The notes under the pieces were generated by a model that ran no database searches, was not told the origin of the DNA, and saw nothing but the letters and a program-made list of their open reading frames with translations. Below, piece after piece: positions 7,159 to 15,560 of a stretch of 28,769 nucleotides of DNA (positions are counted from its first letter, which is position 1; the number at the start of each line of letters is the position of its first letter). This DNA comes from Chloroflexi bacterium UBA5189 (lineage in GTDB: Bacteria; Chloroflexota; Limnocylindria; Limnocylindrales; CSP1-4), in NCBI GenBank assembly GCA_002413045.1, contig DHWF01000002.1, positions 113,024-141,792 on the forward strand. Direction: 5' to 3'. The position numbers and the translations under genes were made by a program.

Positions 7159-7189
7159 ACGCGAGTAGCGAACCGCGGGGAGGACGGCG

Positions 7190-7852
7190 ATGAGCCAGTC
7201 GGACGAGACCCAGCCCGGGCCCGAGACAACGGCGGGCCCCGAGGCAGAGGTTCCCCCAGCCCCGCTACCGCCTGGGCACGTCTTCGATCCGGTGACCGGC
7301 CAACCACGGCCGATGACGTTCATGGAGCGAGCCCGCCAGGCCGCGGGCCAGGCGGCATCGACGGCGGCCAAGGTTTCGGTTGACGTCGGGTCGCAGGCGG
7401 CGAAGGCCGGCGCGGACCTCAGCGGTCGGGCCGCCCATGCCACCGCGGCGACGATCCGCGACCCGGCGACGAAGGCGCGCGCCCGCTCGGCGCTCAAGAA
7501 GGCCAAGCGCGGGTTCACGACGGTGCTGGAGCGCATCGACCCGAAGATCCTCGCCGACGTCGTTGTCAAGGCGACCTCGCTCCAGGAGAAGGCGAACGCG
7601 AGCCTCAAGGAGCGCGGTTCGGCCTATCGCATCGGCGAGATCGCGATCGGCGCGTCGTTCCCTCCGAGCATCCAGTTCTCGATCGAGCGGGTCGACGACC
7701 CGCGCCACGAGCTCCACGACTCGAGCACCCTGCTCGCCAAGGTGATCGAGGAGGCCGGAGCGTCCGAGGGTGTGGCCCCGGCGACGATCGTCGGGCTCGA
7801 CGGAACGGCGATCGACGACGCGGACCTCGACGAGCTCGAGGACGAGGACTAG
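7190..7852 (+). CDS. Hypothetical protein with Ala-rich helical middle and acidic tail
   Basis: A 220-residue protein I do not recognise. The start is well supported: GGGGAGG (7177-7183) lies 6 bases before the ATG, 31 bases after the DUF47 gene, so the two are probably co-transcribed. Residues 1-30 are Pro/Glu-rich. PGHVFDPVTGQPRPMTF (28-44) looks like a short ordered motif. Residues 45-115 are an Ala/Lys/Arg-rich helix with a regular A-A-K pattern, resembling amphipathic or LEA-like helices. The rest has mixed helix and strand, ending in a DDADLDELEDED acidic tail. There is no membrane segment or signal peptide. The high third-position GC matches its neighbours. Confidence 0.7.
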   Translation: MSQSDETQPGPETTAGPEAEVPPAPLPPGHVFDPVTGQPRPMTFMERARQAAGQAASTAAKVSVDVGSQAAKAGADLSGRAAHATAATIRDPATKARARSALKKAKRGFTTVLERIDPKILADVVVKATSLQEKANASLKERGSAYRIGEIAIGASFPPSIQFSIERVDDPRHELHDSSTLLAKVIEEAGASEGVAPATIVGLDGTAIDDADLDELEDED

Positions 7853-7864
7853 CGCCGCTGGCGA

Positions 7865-9583
7865 CTACGCGGGGATCGCCGCGACAAAGCCGTCGCGCAG
7901 GTAGCCCTCGATCTCGTCGAGTGGGGCCGTCCGGCGCTCGCCGGTGGCGCGGCGGGTCAGCTCGACACCGCCGGCCGCCAATGAGCGGGGGCTGACGGTC
8001 AGGATCCAGGGCATGCCGAGGAGCTCGGCGTCGGTGAACTTGACGCCCGGCGACTCGTCGCGGTCGTCATACAGGATGTCGCGGCGGGCGTCCGCGGCGA
8101 GCGCGTGCAGCCGATCGGCGGTCTCGAGGACCTTCGGATCGCGGCCGGCGCCGATCGAGACGAGGTGCGCGGCATATGGCGCGACCTCGTCCGGCCAGGC
8201 GATGCCCTTCTCGTCGTGGTGGGCCTCGACGATGCAGGCGACATTCCGCCCGAGCCCGATCCCGTACGAGCCCATCACGATCGGGTGGCGCTCGCCATCC
8301 TCGCCGAGGTACATCGACCCGAACGCATCGGTGAAGTCCGTGCCGAGCTTGAAGATGTTGCCGACCTCGATGCCCTTGCGGAGCTTGACCGGCGAGCCGC
8401 AGTTCGGGCACGGGTCGCCCTCGCGGGCGCTCGTGATCTCGGCGATGTGGTCCGGCGTGTAGTCGCGCGGCACGTTGACGTTCTTGATGTGCCAGCCGGG
8501 CCGGTTCGCGCCGGCAACGAGGTTCGGTGAGCGGGCGACGAGCTCGTCGACCACGACGACGGCGTCGCGCGCGCCGATCGGCGAGCCGTAGCCGGCCTCC
8601 ATGCCGCGCGCCTTGATCTCCTCGACGGTCGCCGGTCGAAGTCCGCGACTCGCCTTCAGGACGTTGACGAGCTTCGTCTCGTTGACGTCGTAGTCGCCAC
8701 GGACGATCGCGACGACGAACCGCTCGTCGCCGGTCACGAAGAACGCGGCCTTGGCAGTCCTGGACTTGGGCACCCCGAGGAACGTCGCGAGCGCCTCGAT
8801 GGTCGTCGCGCCGGGGGTCTCGACATCCTCCATCAGGAGGAGCGCCTCCGGCTCTGGATCCGGCTTGCCGACCTCCGCGATCTGCTGGTTGTCGGAGAAA
8901 TCGGCGTTGTCGCAGATGACCAGCGTGTCCTCGCCGTAGTCGTTGAGGACCATGAACTCATGGGCGCCGGTGCCGCCCATGATCCCGACGTCGGATCGGA
9001 CCATGATCGCGTCCAGACCGAGCCGCTCGAAGATCCGGACGTACGCGCCGCGCTGCTGCTCGTAGCTGACGTCGAGGCCGGCGGCGTCGAGGTCGCACGA
9101 GTAGGCGTCCTTCATCACGAACTCGCGGACGCGGATGAGGCCGCCCCGGGAGCGCGGCTCGTCGCGGAACTTCGTCTGGAAGTGGTAGACCATCATCGGC
9201 AGCTGGCGGTAGCTCTGGACGATGTCGCGGAGCAGGAGGGCGACGACCTCCTCGTGGGTCATCGCGAGCACCATGTCGCGCTCGCCGCGGTCCTTGAACC
9301 GAACGAGCTCCGGCCCGATCTTCTGGTAGCGCCCGCTCTCCCTCCAGACCTCCGCCGGGTGGACGACGGGCATCTCCATCTCCTGCCCGCCGATCGCGTT
9401 CTGCTCCTCGCGGATGACCTGCTCGACCCGATCGCTTACCCGCTTGCCGAGCGGCAGCAGCGAGTAGATCCCCGATCCGAGCTGGCGGAGGTAACCGGCG
9501 CGGAGCAGCAGTCGGTGCGACGCCATCTCGGCCTCGCCGGGATCGTCGCGCAGGGTCGCAAAGAACAGCTCGCTCAGTCGCAT
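7865..9583 (-). CDS. proS: Prolyl-tRNA synthetase, bacterial type with editing domain
   Basis: A 572-residue class II synthetase, the normal length for the bacterial type. Motif 1 is GSGIYSLLPLGKRV (36-49), motif 2 spans FRDEPRSRGGLIRVREF (139-155), and motif 3 is GSYGIGLGRN (438-447). Between motifs 2 and 3 (about 225-385) lies the INS editing domain, with a lysine in SRTAKAAFF (Lys278) at the place of the E. coli editing Lys279. A CPNCG pair (392-395) follows. It charges tRNA-Pro with proline and clears Ala-tRNA-Pro. The ATG at 9583 has no ribosome-binding site; a TATCCT box lies 9 bases upstream. It diverges from pit and converges on the gene at 7190-7852. Confidence 0.97.
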   Translation of the reverse strand: MRLSELFFATLRDDPGEAEMASHRLLLRAGYLRQLGSGIYSLLPLGKRVSDRVEQVIREEQNAIGGQEMEMPVVHPAEVWRESGRYQKIGPELVRFKDRGERDMVLAMTHEEVVALLLRDIVQSYRQLPMMVYHFQTKFRDEPRSRGGLIRVREFVMKDAYSCDLDAAGLDVSYEQQRGAYVRIFERLGLDAIMVRSDVGIMGGTGAHEFMVLNDYGEDTLVICDNADFSDNQQIAEVGKPDPEPEALLLMEDVETPGATTIEALATFLGVPKSRTAKAAFFVTGDERFVVAIVRGDYDVNETKLVNVLKASRGLRPATVEEIKARGMEAGYGSPIGARDAVVVVDELVARSPNLVAGANRPGWHIKNVNVPRDYTPDHIAEITSAREGDPCPNCGSPVKLRKGIEVGNIFKLGTDFTDAFGSMYLGEDGERHPIVMGSYGIGLGRNVACIVEAHHDEKGIAWPDEVAPYAAHLVSIGAGRDPKVLETADRLHALAADARRDILYDDRDESPGVKFTDAELLGMPWILTVSPRSLAAGGVELTRRATGERRTAPLDEIEGYLRDGFVAAIPA

Positions 9584-9592
9584 GGGAAGCGA

Positions 9593-9634
9593 AGGATACC
9601 GGCCGGGCGGGGACCAGCGTCGCGCTGCTAGCCT
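9593..9634. promoter_or_regulatory. Divergent putative -10 boxes between proS and pit
   Basis: The 57-base gap between two divergent genes holds TATCCT on the minus strand (9593-9598, 9 bases from the proS ATG) and TAGCCT on the plus strand (9629-9634, 6 bases from the pit GTG). Neither gene has a Shine-Dalgarno sequence, which fits leaderless transcripts. No convincing -35 elements are visible. Confidence 0.5.
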
Positions 9635-9640
9635 CGGTGC

Positions 9641-10645
9641 GTGCCCGCCGGCTTCACCCTCCTCCTGATCCTGGTCCTCGTTCTCGCCGTTGCCTTCGAT
9701 TACGTGAATGGCTTCCACGACACGGCGAACGCGATCGCAACGTCGGTGTCGACCAGGGCCCTTCGACCGAGCCACGCGATCCTCATGTCGGCGACCGCGA
9801 ACTTCCTCGGCGCGCTGACCGGAACCGCGGTCGCGACGACGATCGCGAAAGGCATCGCCACCATCCCGGGCGGCGACGACGGACAGATCGTCGTCTGTGC
9901 CGCGCTTCTCGGAGCCATCGCGTGGAACCTGCTGACGTGGCGGCTCGGGATCCCGTCGTCGTCGAGCCATGCGCTGATCGGCGGCCTGATCGGTGCGGCC
10001 ATCGCGGCCGTGGGCGTCAGCTCGCTCAACCTCCAGGGCATCTACGACAAGGTGCTGTTCCCGCTCATTGCGTCGCCCGTCCTCGGGGTCGTCATCGGGT
10101 TCGCGCTGATGGTGGTCCTGCTCAACGTGTTCCGGCGCGCGCATCCGAAGCGCATCAACGATCGGTTCCGCCGGCTGCAGCTCGTGTCCGCGGCGTTCAT
10201 GGCGTTCAGCCACGGCTCGAACGACGCCCAGAAGACGATGGGCATCGTCACCCTCGCGCTCGTTGCCGCCGGGATCATCCCCGAGCCGGTGGTGCCGCTC
10301 TGGGTGATCCTCCTCGCGGCGACCGCGATGTCCCTCGGAACCGCGGCCGGTGGCTGGCGGATCATCCGGACCATGGGCCAGAAGGTCGTGAAGTTGGACC
10401 CGGTCCACGGCTTCGCGGCAGAGACGACCGCCGCCACCATCATCCTCGGGGCATCGCACTTCGGGATGCCGGTCTCGACGACCCACGTCATCTCGTCGGC
10501 GATCATCGGCGTCGGGGCGAGCGACCGGTTCTCGGCGGTCCGCTGGGGCGTTGCCGGCAACATCGTGGTCGCGTGGGTGCTCACGATCCCGGCGTCTGCC
10601 GCCGTGGCGTGGCTGTCCTGGGAGATCCTCAGCCGCGTCCTGTGA
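9641..10645 (+). CDS. pit: PiT-family inorganic phosphate permease
   Basis: A 334-residue polytopic membrane protein with about ten hydrophobic segments. The two PiT signatures are present as an inverted-repeat pair: GFHDTANAIATS (24-35) and SHGSNDAQKTMG (190-201). The matching GIPSSSSHALIGG (103-115) and GMPVSTTHVISSA segments are also there. PiT proteins import phosphate (as a metal-phosphate complex) with low affinity, driven by proton or sodium gradients. The GTG at 9641 places the first helix directly at the N-terminus. With the upstream pst genes, the cell has high- and low-affinity routes; PiT is also a known entry route for arsenate. A downstream minus-strand gene overlaps its last 17 bases. 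Confidence 0.95.
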   Translation: MPAGFTLLLILVLVLAVAFDYVNGFHDTANAIATSVSTRALRPSHAILMSATANFLGALTGTAVATTIAKGIATIPGGDDGQIVVCAALLGAIAWNLLTWRLGIPSSSSHALIGGLIGAAIAAVGVSSLNLQGIYDKVLFPLIASPVLGVVIGFALMVVLLNVFRRAHPKRINDRFRRLQLVSAAFMAFSHGSNDAQKTMGIVTLALVAAGIIPEPVVPLWVILLAATAMSLGTAAGGWRIIRTMGQKVVKLDPVHGFAAETTAATIILGASHFGMPVSTTHVISSAIIGVGASDRFSAVRWGVAGNIVVAWVLTIPASAAVAWLSWEILSRVL

Positions 10646-11054
10646 GGTCGGCGAGAGGGCGTCGCGGACGGGTCCGAGGCGGCCCGAACTCGCCGGCGCA
10701 TCGCTGCGCGAGCCGGAGCCACACGATCGCGTAGGCGAGCCGGACGGCCGACCCGTGCCGCGACTCGCGTTCCCACGAGGAGAACAGCGCGAGCCGCGAG
10801 CGAATCGGGGCGAGCTGGCCGACGATCGTCTCCACCGCGGCGCGGTGGCTCGGGCGCTGCCAGAGAAGCGGCTCGGCGAGCTCGCCGCCGCGGACCCGGA
10901 GGATGCGGGCCACCTCGACGTCGAGCTCGCGAGCTGCCTCCCCGGGAGCCGTCGAAACCGGACCCTCACGTCGAGCCGCGATCTCGACCGACCCGTTCGT
11001 GACGGGCGCGATCCGGGCGGTTCGAGCCCCGGTCGCCTGGATCATCGCCGTCAT
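10629..11054 (-). CDS. Hypothetical protein downstream of the PhoB/PhoP-like regulator
   Basis: A protein of about 141 residues that I do not recognise. It follows the response-regulator gene on the same strand after a gap of some 60 bases, and its end overlaps pit by 17 bases. Codon third positions are strongly GC-rich in this frame, as in neighbouring genes, so it is probably real. The middle (residues 37-100) looks helical and mixed: ARELDVEVARILRVRGGELAEPLLW, then HRAAVETIVGQLAPIRSRL, then a WERESRHGSAVRLAYAIVW stretch. The tail is Arg/Pro-rich. ATG 11054 is chosen; ATG 11045 and an upstream TTG (11081) are alternatives. There is no signal peptide or clear membrane helix. Confidence 0.55.
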   Translation of the reverse strand: MTAMIQATGARTARIAPVTNGSVEIAARREGPVSTAPGEAARELDVEVARILRVRGGELAEPLLWQRPSHRAAVETIVGQLAPIRSRLALFSSWERESRHGSAVRLAYAIVWLRLAQRCAGEFGPPRTRPRRPLADLTGRG

Positions 11055-11117
11055 GCCCGCATCGTCGCGGGCGTCGGTCAACGCGGCGTGTTCAGTCGGT
11101 GAACGTGCGCGCCGATT

Positions 11118-11807
<690 letters not shown>

Positions 11808-11814
11808 GTCTCCG

Positions 11815-11820
11815 AGGATA
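11815..11820 (-). promoter_or_regulatory. Putative leaderless-promoter -10 box (TATCCT) of the response-regulator gene
   Basis: On the minus strand, TATCCT ends 7 bases before the GTG at 11807. It matches the TANNNT boxes before other unit-leading genes in the window. A weak GGAG lies between box and start, so a very short leader is the alternative. Confidence 0.45.
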
Positions 11821-11852
11821 CGGATGATTGTTAACGCCGGATTGGGAGTCGG

Positions 11853-12263
11853 TCAGCTCCCGCGCGGCTTCATGTAGTACTCGAGGAACGAGCGGCAGCG
11901 CCCGTCGTCGGCGAACTCGAGCAGCCAGTTGTTGTAGTAGACCCGGCTGACCTTGGAGCGCGTCGCGTCCGTGAAGTAGGTGCTCACGCCGACGGCGACG
12001 GCGCGATTGCCGTCGACCGCGAACGGCGAATACTCAGCCGTGAACGTGCCGGGCATGTCGCGCTTGCTCGCGTCTCCGCCCGGGTTGAGCCAGCCGTACA
12101 CGATGAGGTCGCGCCCGACTTCCGGCTCGTCGGCCGGGTGATAGCGGTATTCGGCGTCCTCGGTGAACAGCGGCTCGACATCCTTCGCGTCGTAGGTCTC
12201 CCAGGCATGGACGTAGGCATCGAGCCAGGCCTGGACGGTTTCGTGTGTCAGGTGGTGCGACAT
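11853..12263 (-). CDS. NTF2-like / SnoaL-like domain protein
   Basis: A 136-residue single-domain protein with the NTF2-like alpha+beta cone pattern: an opening helix (VQAWLDAYVHAWETYDAKDVEPLF), then EDAEYRYHP, and C-terminal strands around VSRVYYNNWLLEFADDGRCRSFLEYYMKP. Many such proteins bind small ligands or act as isomerases or polyketide cyclases; no catalytic residue can be assigned. The ATG shares a base with the gltX stop (TGATG), so it is translated with glutamyl-tRNA synthetase. No functional link to gltX is known to me. No signal peptide. Confidence 0.85.
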   Translation of the reverse strand: MSHHLTHETVQAWLDAYVHAWETYDAKDVEPLFTEDAEYRYHPADEPEVGRDLIVYGWLNPGGDASKRDMPGTFTAEYSPFAVDGNRAVAVGVSTYFTDATRSKVSRVYYNNWLLEFADDGRCRSFLEYYMKPRGS

Positions 12264-13768
12264 CAGGCGGCGTCCTCCGATCGTTCGAGGGTGTCGATGG
12301 CGGCGTCGATGCGGGCAAGGACGCGGTCGCGCCCGAGCGCGACGAGCGAATCGAACAGCGGCGGCGTGGCGGTCCGACCCGTGACGGCGACGCGGACGGC
12401 CATGAACAGGTCGCCCGCCTTCCAGCCACGCGCCTCGGCGAGGGCACGCATCGGCGGCTCCAGCTCGTCGGCTTCGAAGTCAATCGGGGCAGTCGAGCTG
12501 GAGATGGTCTCCCGCGCGGCTCGCAGCCCCGCGAGCGTGGTCGCGGCGTCCCAGCGCTTCGGGACCAGCACGGCCGGATCGACCGTCACCTTGTCCTGCC
12601 ACAGGAACCCGACGAGGTCGCCGGCGGACGCGAGCGTCGGCAATCGCTCCTGGATGATCGGGATCAACGGGCGGAGCTCCTCCGCCGTCGGGACGCGATC
12701 GATGCGCCCGGCCTGGTGATCAGCCTCGAGGAACGGCAGGAGCCGCTCGATCAGATCCTCCGGCTCGAGCTTGCGGATCCACTGGCCGTTGAGCCACTCG
12801 AGGCGGTCTTTGTCGAAGATCGCACCGCCCTTCTGGACGTGCTCGAGGTCAAATCGGCCGGCGATGTCGTCGAGCGAGAGGATCTCCTCCTCGGTGCCCG
12901 TCGACCAGCCGAGCAGCGACAGGAAGTTCACGAGCGCCTCGGGCAGGAAGCCCTGCGCGCGGTAGTCGGCGACCGCGGTCTGGCTCTTCCGCTTGCTCAT
13001 CTTCGTGCGATCCGGGTTCAGGATCAGCGGCAGATGCGCGAACTTCGGGATCTCGTGCCCGAGCGCCTCGAACAGCAGGATGTGCTTGGGCGTGTTCGAG
13101 ATGTGGTCCTCGCCCCGGATGATGTGCGTCATCTCCATCGACGCGTCGTCGACCACGACCGCGAAGTGGTAGAGCGGCGAACCGTCGCTCCGGACGATCA
13201 GGAAGTCGCCGCCGATGTTGGCGGTATCGAACTCGACGTCGCCCCGCACGAGATCGTGCCAGCCGACCACCCCTTGCTCGACGCGAAAGCGGACCGCCGG
13301 GCGCTTGGCCGCGGCCTCGCGCTCGGATCGCTCCTCGGGCGTGAGATTCGCGCATCGACCGACGTAGTGCGGCGCTTCGTGGGCCGCCTCCTGCGCCTTC
13401 CGGTCGGCATCGAGCTCCTCCGGCGTGCAATAGCACGGGTATGCGAGGTCGCGCGCGAGGAGGTCCTTCGCGGCGGCCACGTGATCGGCGGTCCGCTGCA
13501 TCTGTCGGTACGGGGCGTACGGCCCGTGGTCCTCGCCCCCGGCGCTGTCCGGCCCCTCGTCCCAGCCGATCCCCAGCCAGTGGAGGTTCTCGAGGATGTC
13601 CTCCTCGAACGCGATTGTGTTCCGAGCGAGGTCGGTGTCTTCGAGCCGCAGCACGAACGTGCCGCCCGTCCGGCGCGCGTACAGGTAGTTGAACAGGGCC
13701 GTTCGAGCGGTCCCGATGTGCAGCGGCCCGGTCGGGCTCGGGGCGATGCGGACGCGAGGGGCTGGCAT
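12263..13768 (-). CDS. gltX: Glutamyl-tRNA synthetase
   Basis: A 501-residue class I synthetase. The HIGH motif is PSPTGPLHIGTA (His17-Ile-Gly) and the KMSKS motif appears as KMSKRK (256-261). RLEDTDLARN (41-50) and the GEDHISNTPKH segment (219-229) are typical of GluRS. A Cys-x-Cys at 112-114 with Tyr135 and Cys139 matches the zinc site of many GluRSs. The helical anticodon-binding part fills residues 320-495. It charges tRNA-Glu, or also tRNA-Gln if the cell uses the GatCAB route, which cannot be decided here. ATG 13768 is chosen over an upstream in-frame start because homology begins at PRVRIAPSPTG. A TAGGCT box lies 7 bases upstream. Confidence 0.97.
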   Translation of the reverse strand: MPAPRVRIAPSPTGPLHIGTARTALFNYLYARRTGGTFVLRLEDTDLARNTIAFEEDILENLHWLGIGWDEGPDSAGGEDHGPYAPYRQMQRTADHVAAAKDLLARDLAYPCYCTPEELDADRKAQEAAHEAPHYVGRCANLTPEERSEREAAAKRPAVRFRVEQGVVGWHDLVRGDVEFDTANIGGDFLIVRSDGSPLYHFAVVVDDASMEMTHIIRGEDHISNTPKHILLFEALGHEIPKFAHLPLILNPDRTKMSKRKSQTAVADYRAQGFLPEALVNFLSLLGWSTGTEEEILSLDDIAGRFDLEHVQKGGAIFDKDRLEWLNGQWIRKLEPEDLIERLLPFLEADHQAGRIDRVPTAEELRPLIPIIQERLPTLASAGDLVGFLWQDKVTVDPAVLVPKRWDAATTLAGLRAARETISSSTAPIDFEADELEPPMRALAEARGWKAGDLFMAVRVAVTGRTATPPLFDSLVALGRDRVLARIDAAIDTLERSEDAA

Positions 13769-13775
13769 GGCTGGC

Positions 13776-13781
13776 AGCCTA
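13776..13781 (-). promoter_or_regulatory. Putative leaderless-promoter -10 box (TAGGCT) of gltX
   Basis: TAGGCT on the minus strand is separated from the gltX ATG by 7 bases, with no Shine-Dalgarno sequence. It lies in the 50-base gap downstream of the anti-sigma gene on the same strand, so gltX probably has its own start of transcription here. Confidence 0.45.
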
Positions 13782-13818
13782 CCAGATAACCCGTTCCGCG
13801 GGCACACCGGTTACGCGG

Positions 13819-14964
13819 CTAGGGTGCCACTGACGACCCTTGTGGCGCTATGTCGATCACCGTCCCGGTCACGGCATCGACCCGCACACGCACGTACATG
13901 CTGATGCAGCTCTCGTTGTCCGGACAGACAGGCTGATAGATGTCGACATACCAGACCGCCCGAAGTGCGCCCGCGAGGGGACCGAGATCGACGGTCGGGC
14001 TCGCGAGCTGGACGGTGCCTCCATGTGTGGCAGCCAGCGCGGCCGCGATCGCCTGGTCTCTCGGCACGATCACGGGGACCGAGGCGCCACGCCAGGCCTC
14101 GGGCAGCTCACCGCCGACCAGGATTGCCGCCGCTTCCGTGAACGGCCACCACGCAGGATCGACAGTCCCACCGGAGAGCTCGATCTGCCCGCTCGTGATC
14201 GCGTTCGAGGTCACCGCCAGCATGGCCACCCGGCCGTCGAGCACGATCGCGATCGTGTCGCCCACATGGGCGGCGGCGTAGTCGCCGAACGCCCGCGCAG
14301 CGGCCGGTTTCAGCGTCACGAGGATTCCCGGCGTCGAGCCGCTGGTGTCCGTCGCGATCGAGGCGATCCCTTCCCATCCGAACAGCGCCGGCTCAGCCTT
14401 GGGCAACGGCGCGCCGATGGTCGCGGTGAGCTTGCCTTCGCCATAGTCCGCCGCCGGCAACGGAACGACCTGCACGTCGCCGGTCGCGCCGAGGACAGCC
14501 CGGACGGAGGCGTCCGACGGATCAGTGGATTCAAACGAGAGCTCGATTCCATAGCCGGTTCCCATGCCGAAGTTGCCGATCCCAAGCGCGCCAATGCGGG
14601 CGCCGAGGATGTCGGTCGCGAGCCCGGCCGATGGCTTGTCCAGGGAGGCGCCGGTCGGCGGAAGGACGATGTAGTCGCGCTCCCGCGACGCCGTGGCTTG
14701 CGGGCTCGGTGTCGATGACGCACCGGGGCTCGTTGCGCCATGTCCCTTCTCAAGACCGATCGCGCCCACGGCGATGACGAGCGCCGCCGCGAGCACGGCC
14801 CAGCCGAGCCGGATCCTGCCGGTGCGGGTTGCTAGTCCAACCGGCCGTGCAGCTGTCTCCAGCGACTGCTCGACATCGGAGACGAGTCCGCTCGGGATCG
14901 GCGCGTCGTCGAAGCGGCGGTGGAGGTGCGTCCGGAGGCGCGCCTCGAGCTCAAGGTCATCCAT
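13819..14964 (-). CDS. Probable membrane anti-sigma factor with a SecD P1-head-like domain
   Basis: A 381-residue protein with one membrane helix (about 54-71). The cytoplasmic N-terminus (1-50) is helical and charged, without the HxxxCxxC zinc motif of many anti-sigma factors. A Ser/Pro/Thr linker (75-95) leads to a large extracytoplasmic part. Residues about 195-290 resemble the P1 head of SecD: GILVTLKPAAARAFGDYAA, then GDTIAIVLDGRVAM, AITSGQIELSGG, and FTEAAAILVGGELPEA, in the same order as SecD's IVLDGKV and GALP segments. The start overlaps the sigma-factor stop by 8 bases, so an anti-sigma role is inferred from gene order and topology. CPDNESC near the C-terminus may form a disulfide. 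Confidence 0.7.
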   Translation of the reverse strand: MDDLELEARLRTHLHRRFDDAPIPSGLVSDVEQSLETAARPVGLATRTGRIRLGWAVLAAALVIAVGAIGLEKGHGATSPGASSTPSPQATASRERDYIVLPPTGASLDKPSAGLATDILGARIGALGIGNFGMGTGYGIELSFESTDPSDASVRAVLGATGDVQVVPLPAADYGEGKLTATIGAPLPKAEPALFGWEGIASIATDTSGSTPGILVTLKPAAARAFGDYAAAHVGDTIAIVLDGRVAMLAVTSNAITSGQIELSGGTVDPAWWPFTEAAAILVGGELPEAWRGASVPVIVPRDQAIAAALAATHGGTVQLASPTVDLGPLAGALRAVWYVDIYQPVCPDNESCISMYVRVRVDAVTGTVIDIAPQGSSVAP

Positions 14965-15466
14965 GACCGGCCTCCAGGGTTGCGCGCAGCGTTCGAAGCG
15001 CGTGATGCAGGCGGGACTTGACGGTGCCGGCCGGGATTCCCACCCGATCGGCGATGTCGTCGACCGTACGGTCCTGCCAGTAGCGCATCACGACGACGAT
15101 CCGGTGGTCGGCGTCGAGCGCATCGAGCGCTCGATCGAGGTCGGGGTCAGCGCCGGTATCTGGTGGGGCTGCCGACGGCTCGAACCCGATCGGCAGGGCA
15201 GCGAGCCTCACGGCGCGGCCGCGCCGGCGGAGCTGATCCCGGCACTGGTTGACGAGGATCCGATCGAACCAGGCATCGAAGCGGGTCTCGTCGCGCAGGC
15301 TGTCGCGCCGGCGCCACGCGGAGAGGCTCGCCTCCTGCACCGCGTCCTCGGCCTCGCCGTCGTCGAGCAGGATCGCCCGTGCGAGCCGGTACGAATCGGC
15401 GAGGCGAGCCATCACGAGGCCGGCGACGTCCAGGCCTCGGCCGCTCACGACGGCAACCTCCACCAC
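14957..15466 (-). CDS. ECF-type RNA polymerase sigma factor
   Basis: A 169-residue sigma-70 family protein with only regions 2 and 4. Region 2 includes DSYRLARAILLDDGEAEDAVQEASLSAW (residues 24-51) and FDAWFDRILVNQCRDQLRR. Region 4 has VVVMRYWQDRTVDDIADRVGIPAGTVKSRLHHALRTL, a clear helix-turn-helix. It should direct RNA polymerase to an extracytoplasmic-stress or signal-dependent regulon. The GTG at 15466 gives the full region 2; a later ATG (15412) would cut into it. The downstream gene overlaps by 8 bases and encodes the likely anti-sigma factor. A promoter of ECF form lies upstream, suggesting self-activation. The inducing signal is unknown. Confidence 0.93.
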   Translation of the reverse strand: MVEVAVVSGRGLDVAGLVMARLADSYRLARAILLDDGEAEDAVQEASLSAWRRRDSLRDETRFDAWFDRILVNQCRDQLRRRGRAVRLAALPIGFEPSAAPPDTGADPDLDRALDALDADHRIVVVMRYWQDRTVDDIADRVGIPAGTVKSRLHHALRTLRATLEAGHG

Positions 15467-15507
15467 TCGCCCCCACGACCGATCCGGGTCCGTCCCGGTC
15501 GCGCCAT

Positions 15508-15535
15508 ATGACGACGGCCTTGCGGGAAACGTTCA
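15508..15535 (-). promoter_or_regulatory. Putative autoregulated ECF promoter upstream of the sigma factor
   Basis: On the minus strand, TGAACG (15530-15535) and CGTCAT (15508-15513) are separated by 16 bases. An AAC-containing -35 with a CGTC -10 at 16-17 bases is the common form of ECF-sigma promoters, which often drive their own operon. The start of transcription would fall near 15500, leaving a leader of about 34 bases. This is an inference from motif form and position. Confidence 0.55.
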
Positions 15536-15560
15536 CGGCGCAGTCGCGGCCGTCGCCGGA

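Noticed and set aside
9584..10969. A long minus-strand upstream extension of proS reading through pit
   Set aside because: The extension is antisense to PiT signatures. ProRS homology begins at MRLSELFFATL, so the start is set at 9583.
12245..13789. A 514-codon open frame on the plus strand opposite gltX
   Set aside because: gltX on the minus strand has full synthetase motifs. The plus frame is Arg/Asp/Leu-rich with no family features, as expected from the antisense of a GC-rich gene.
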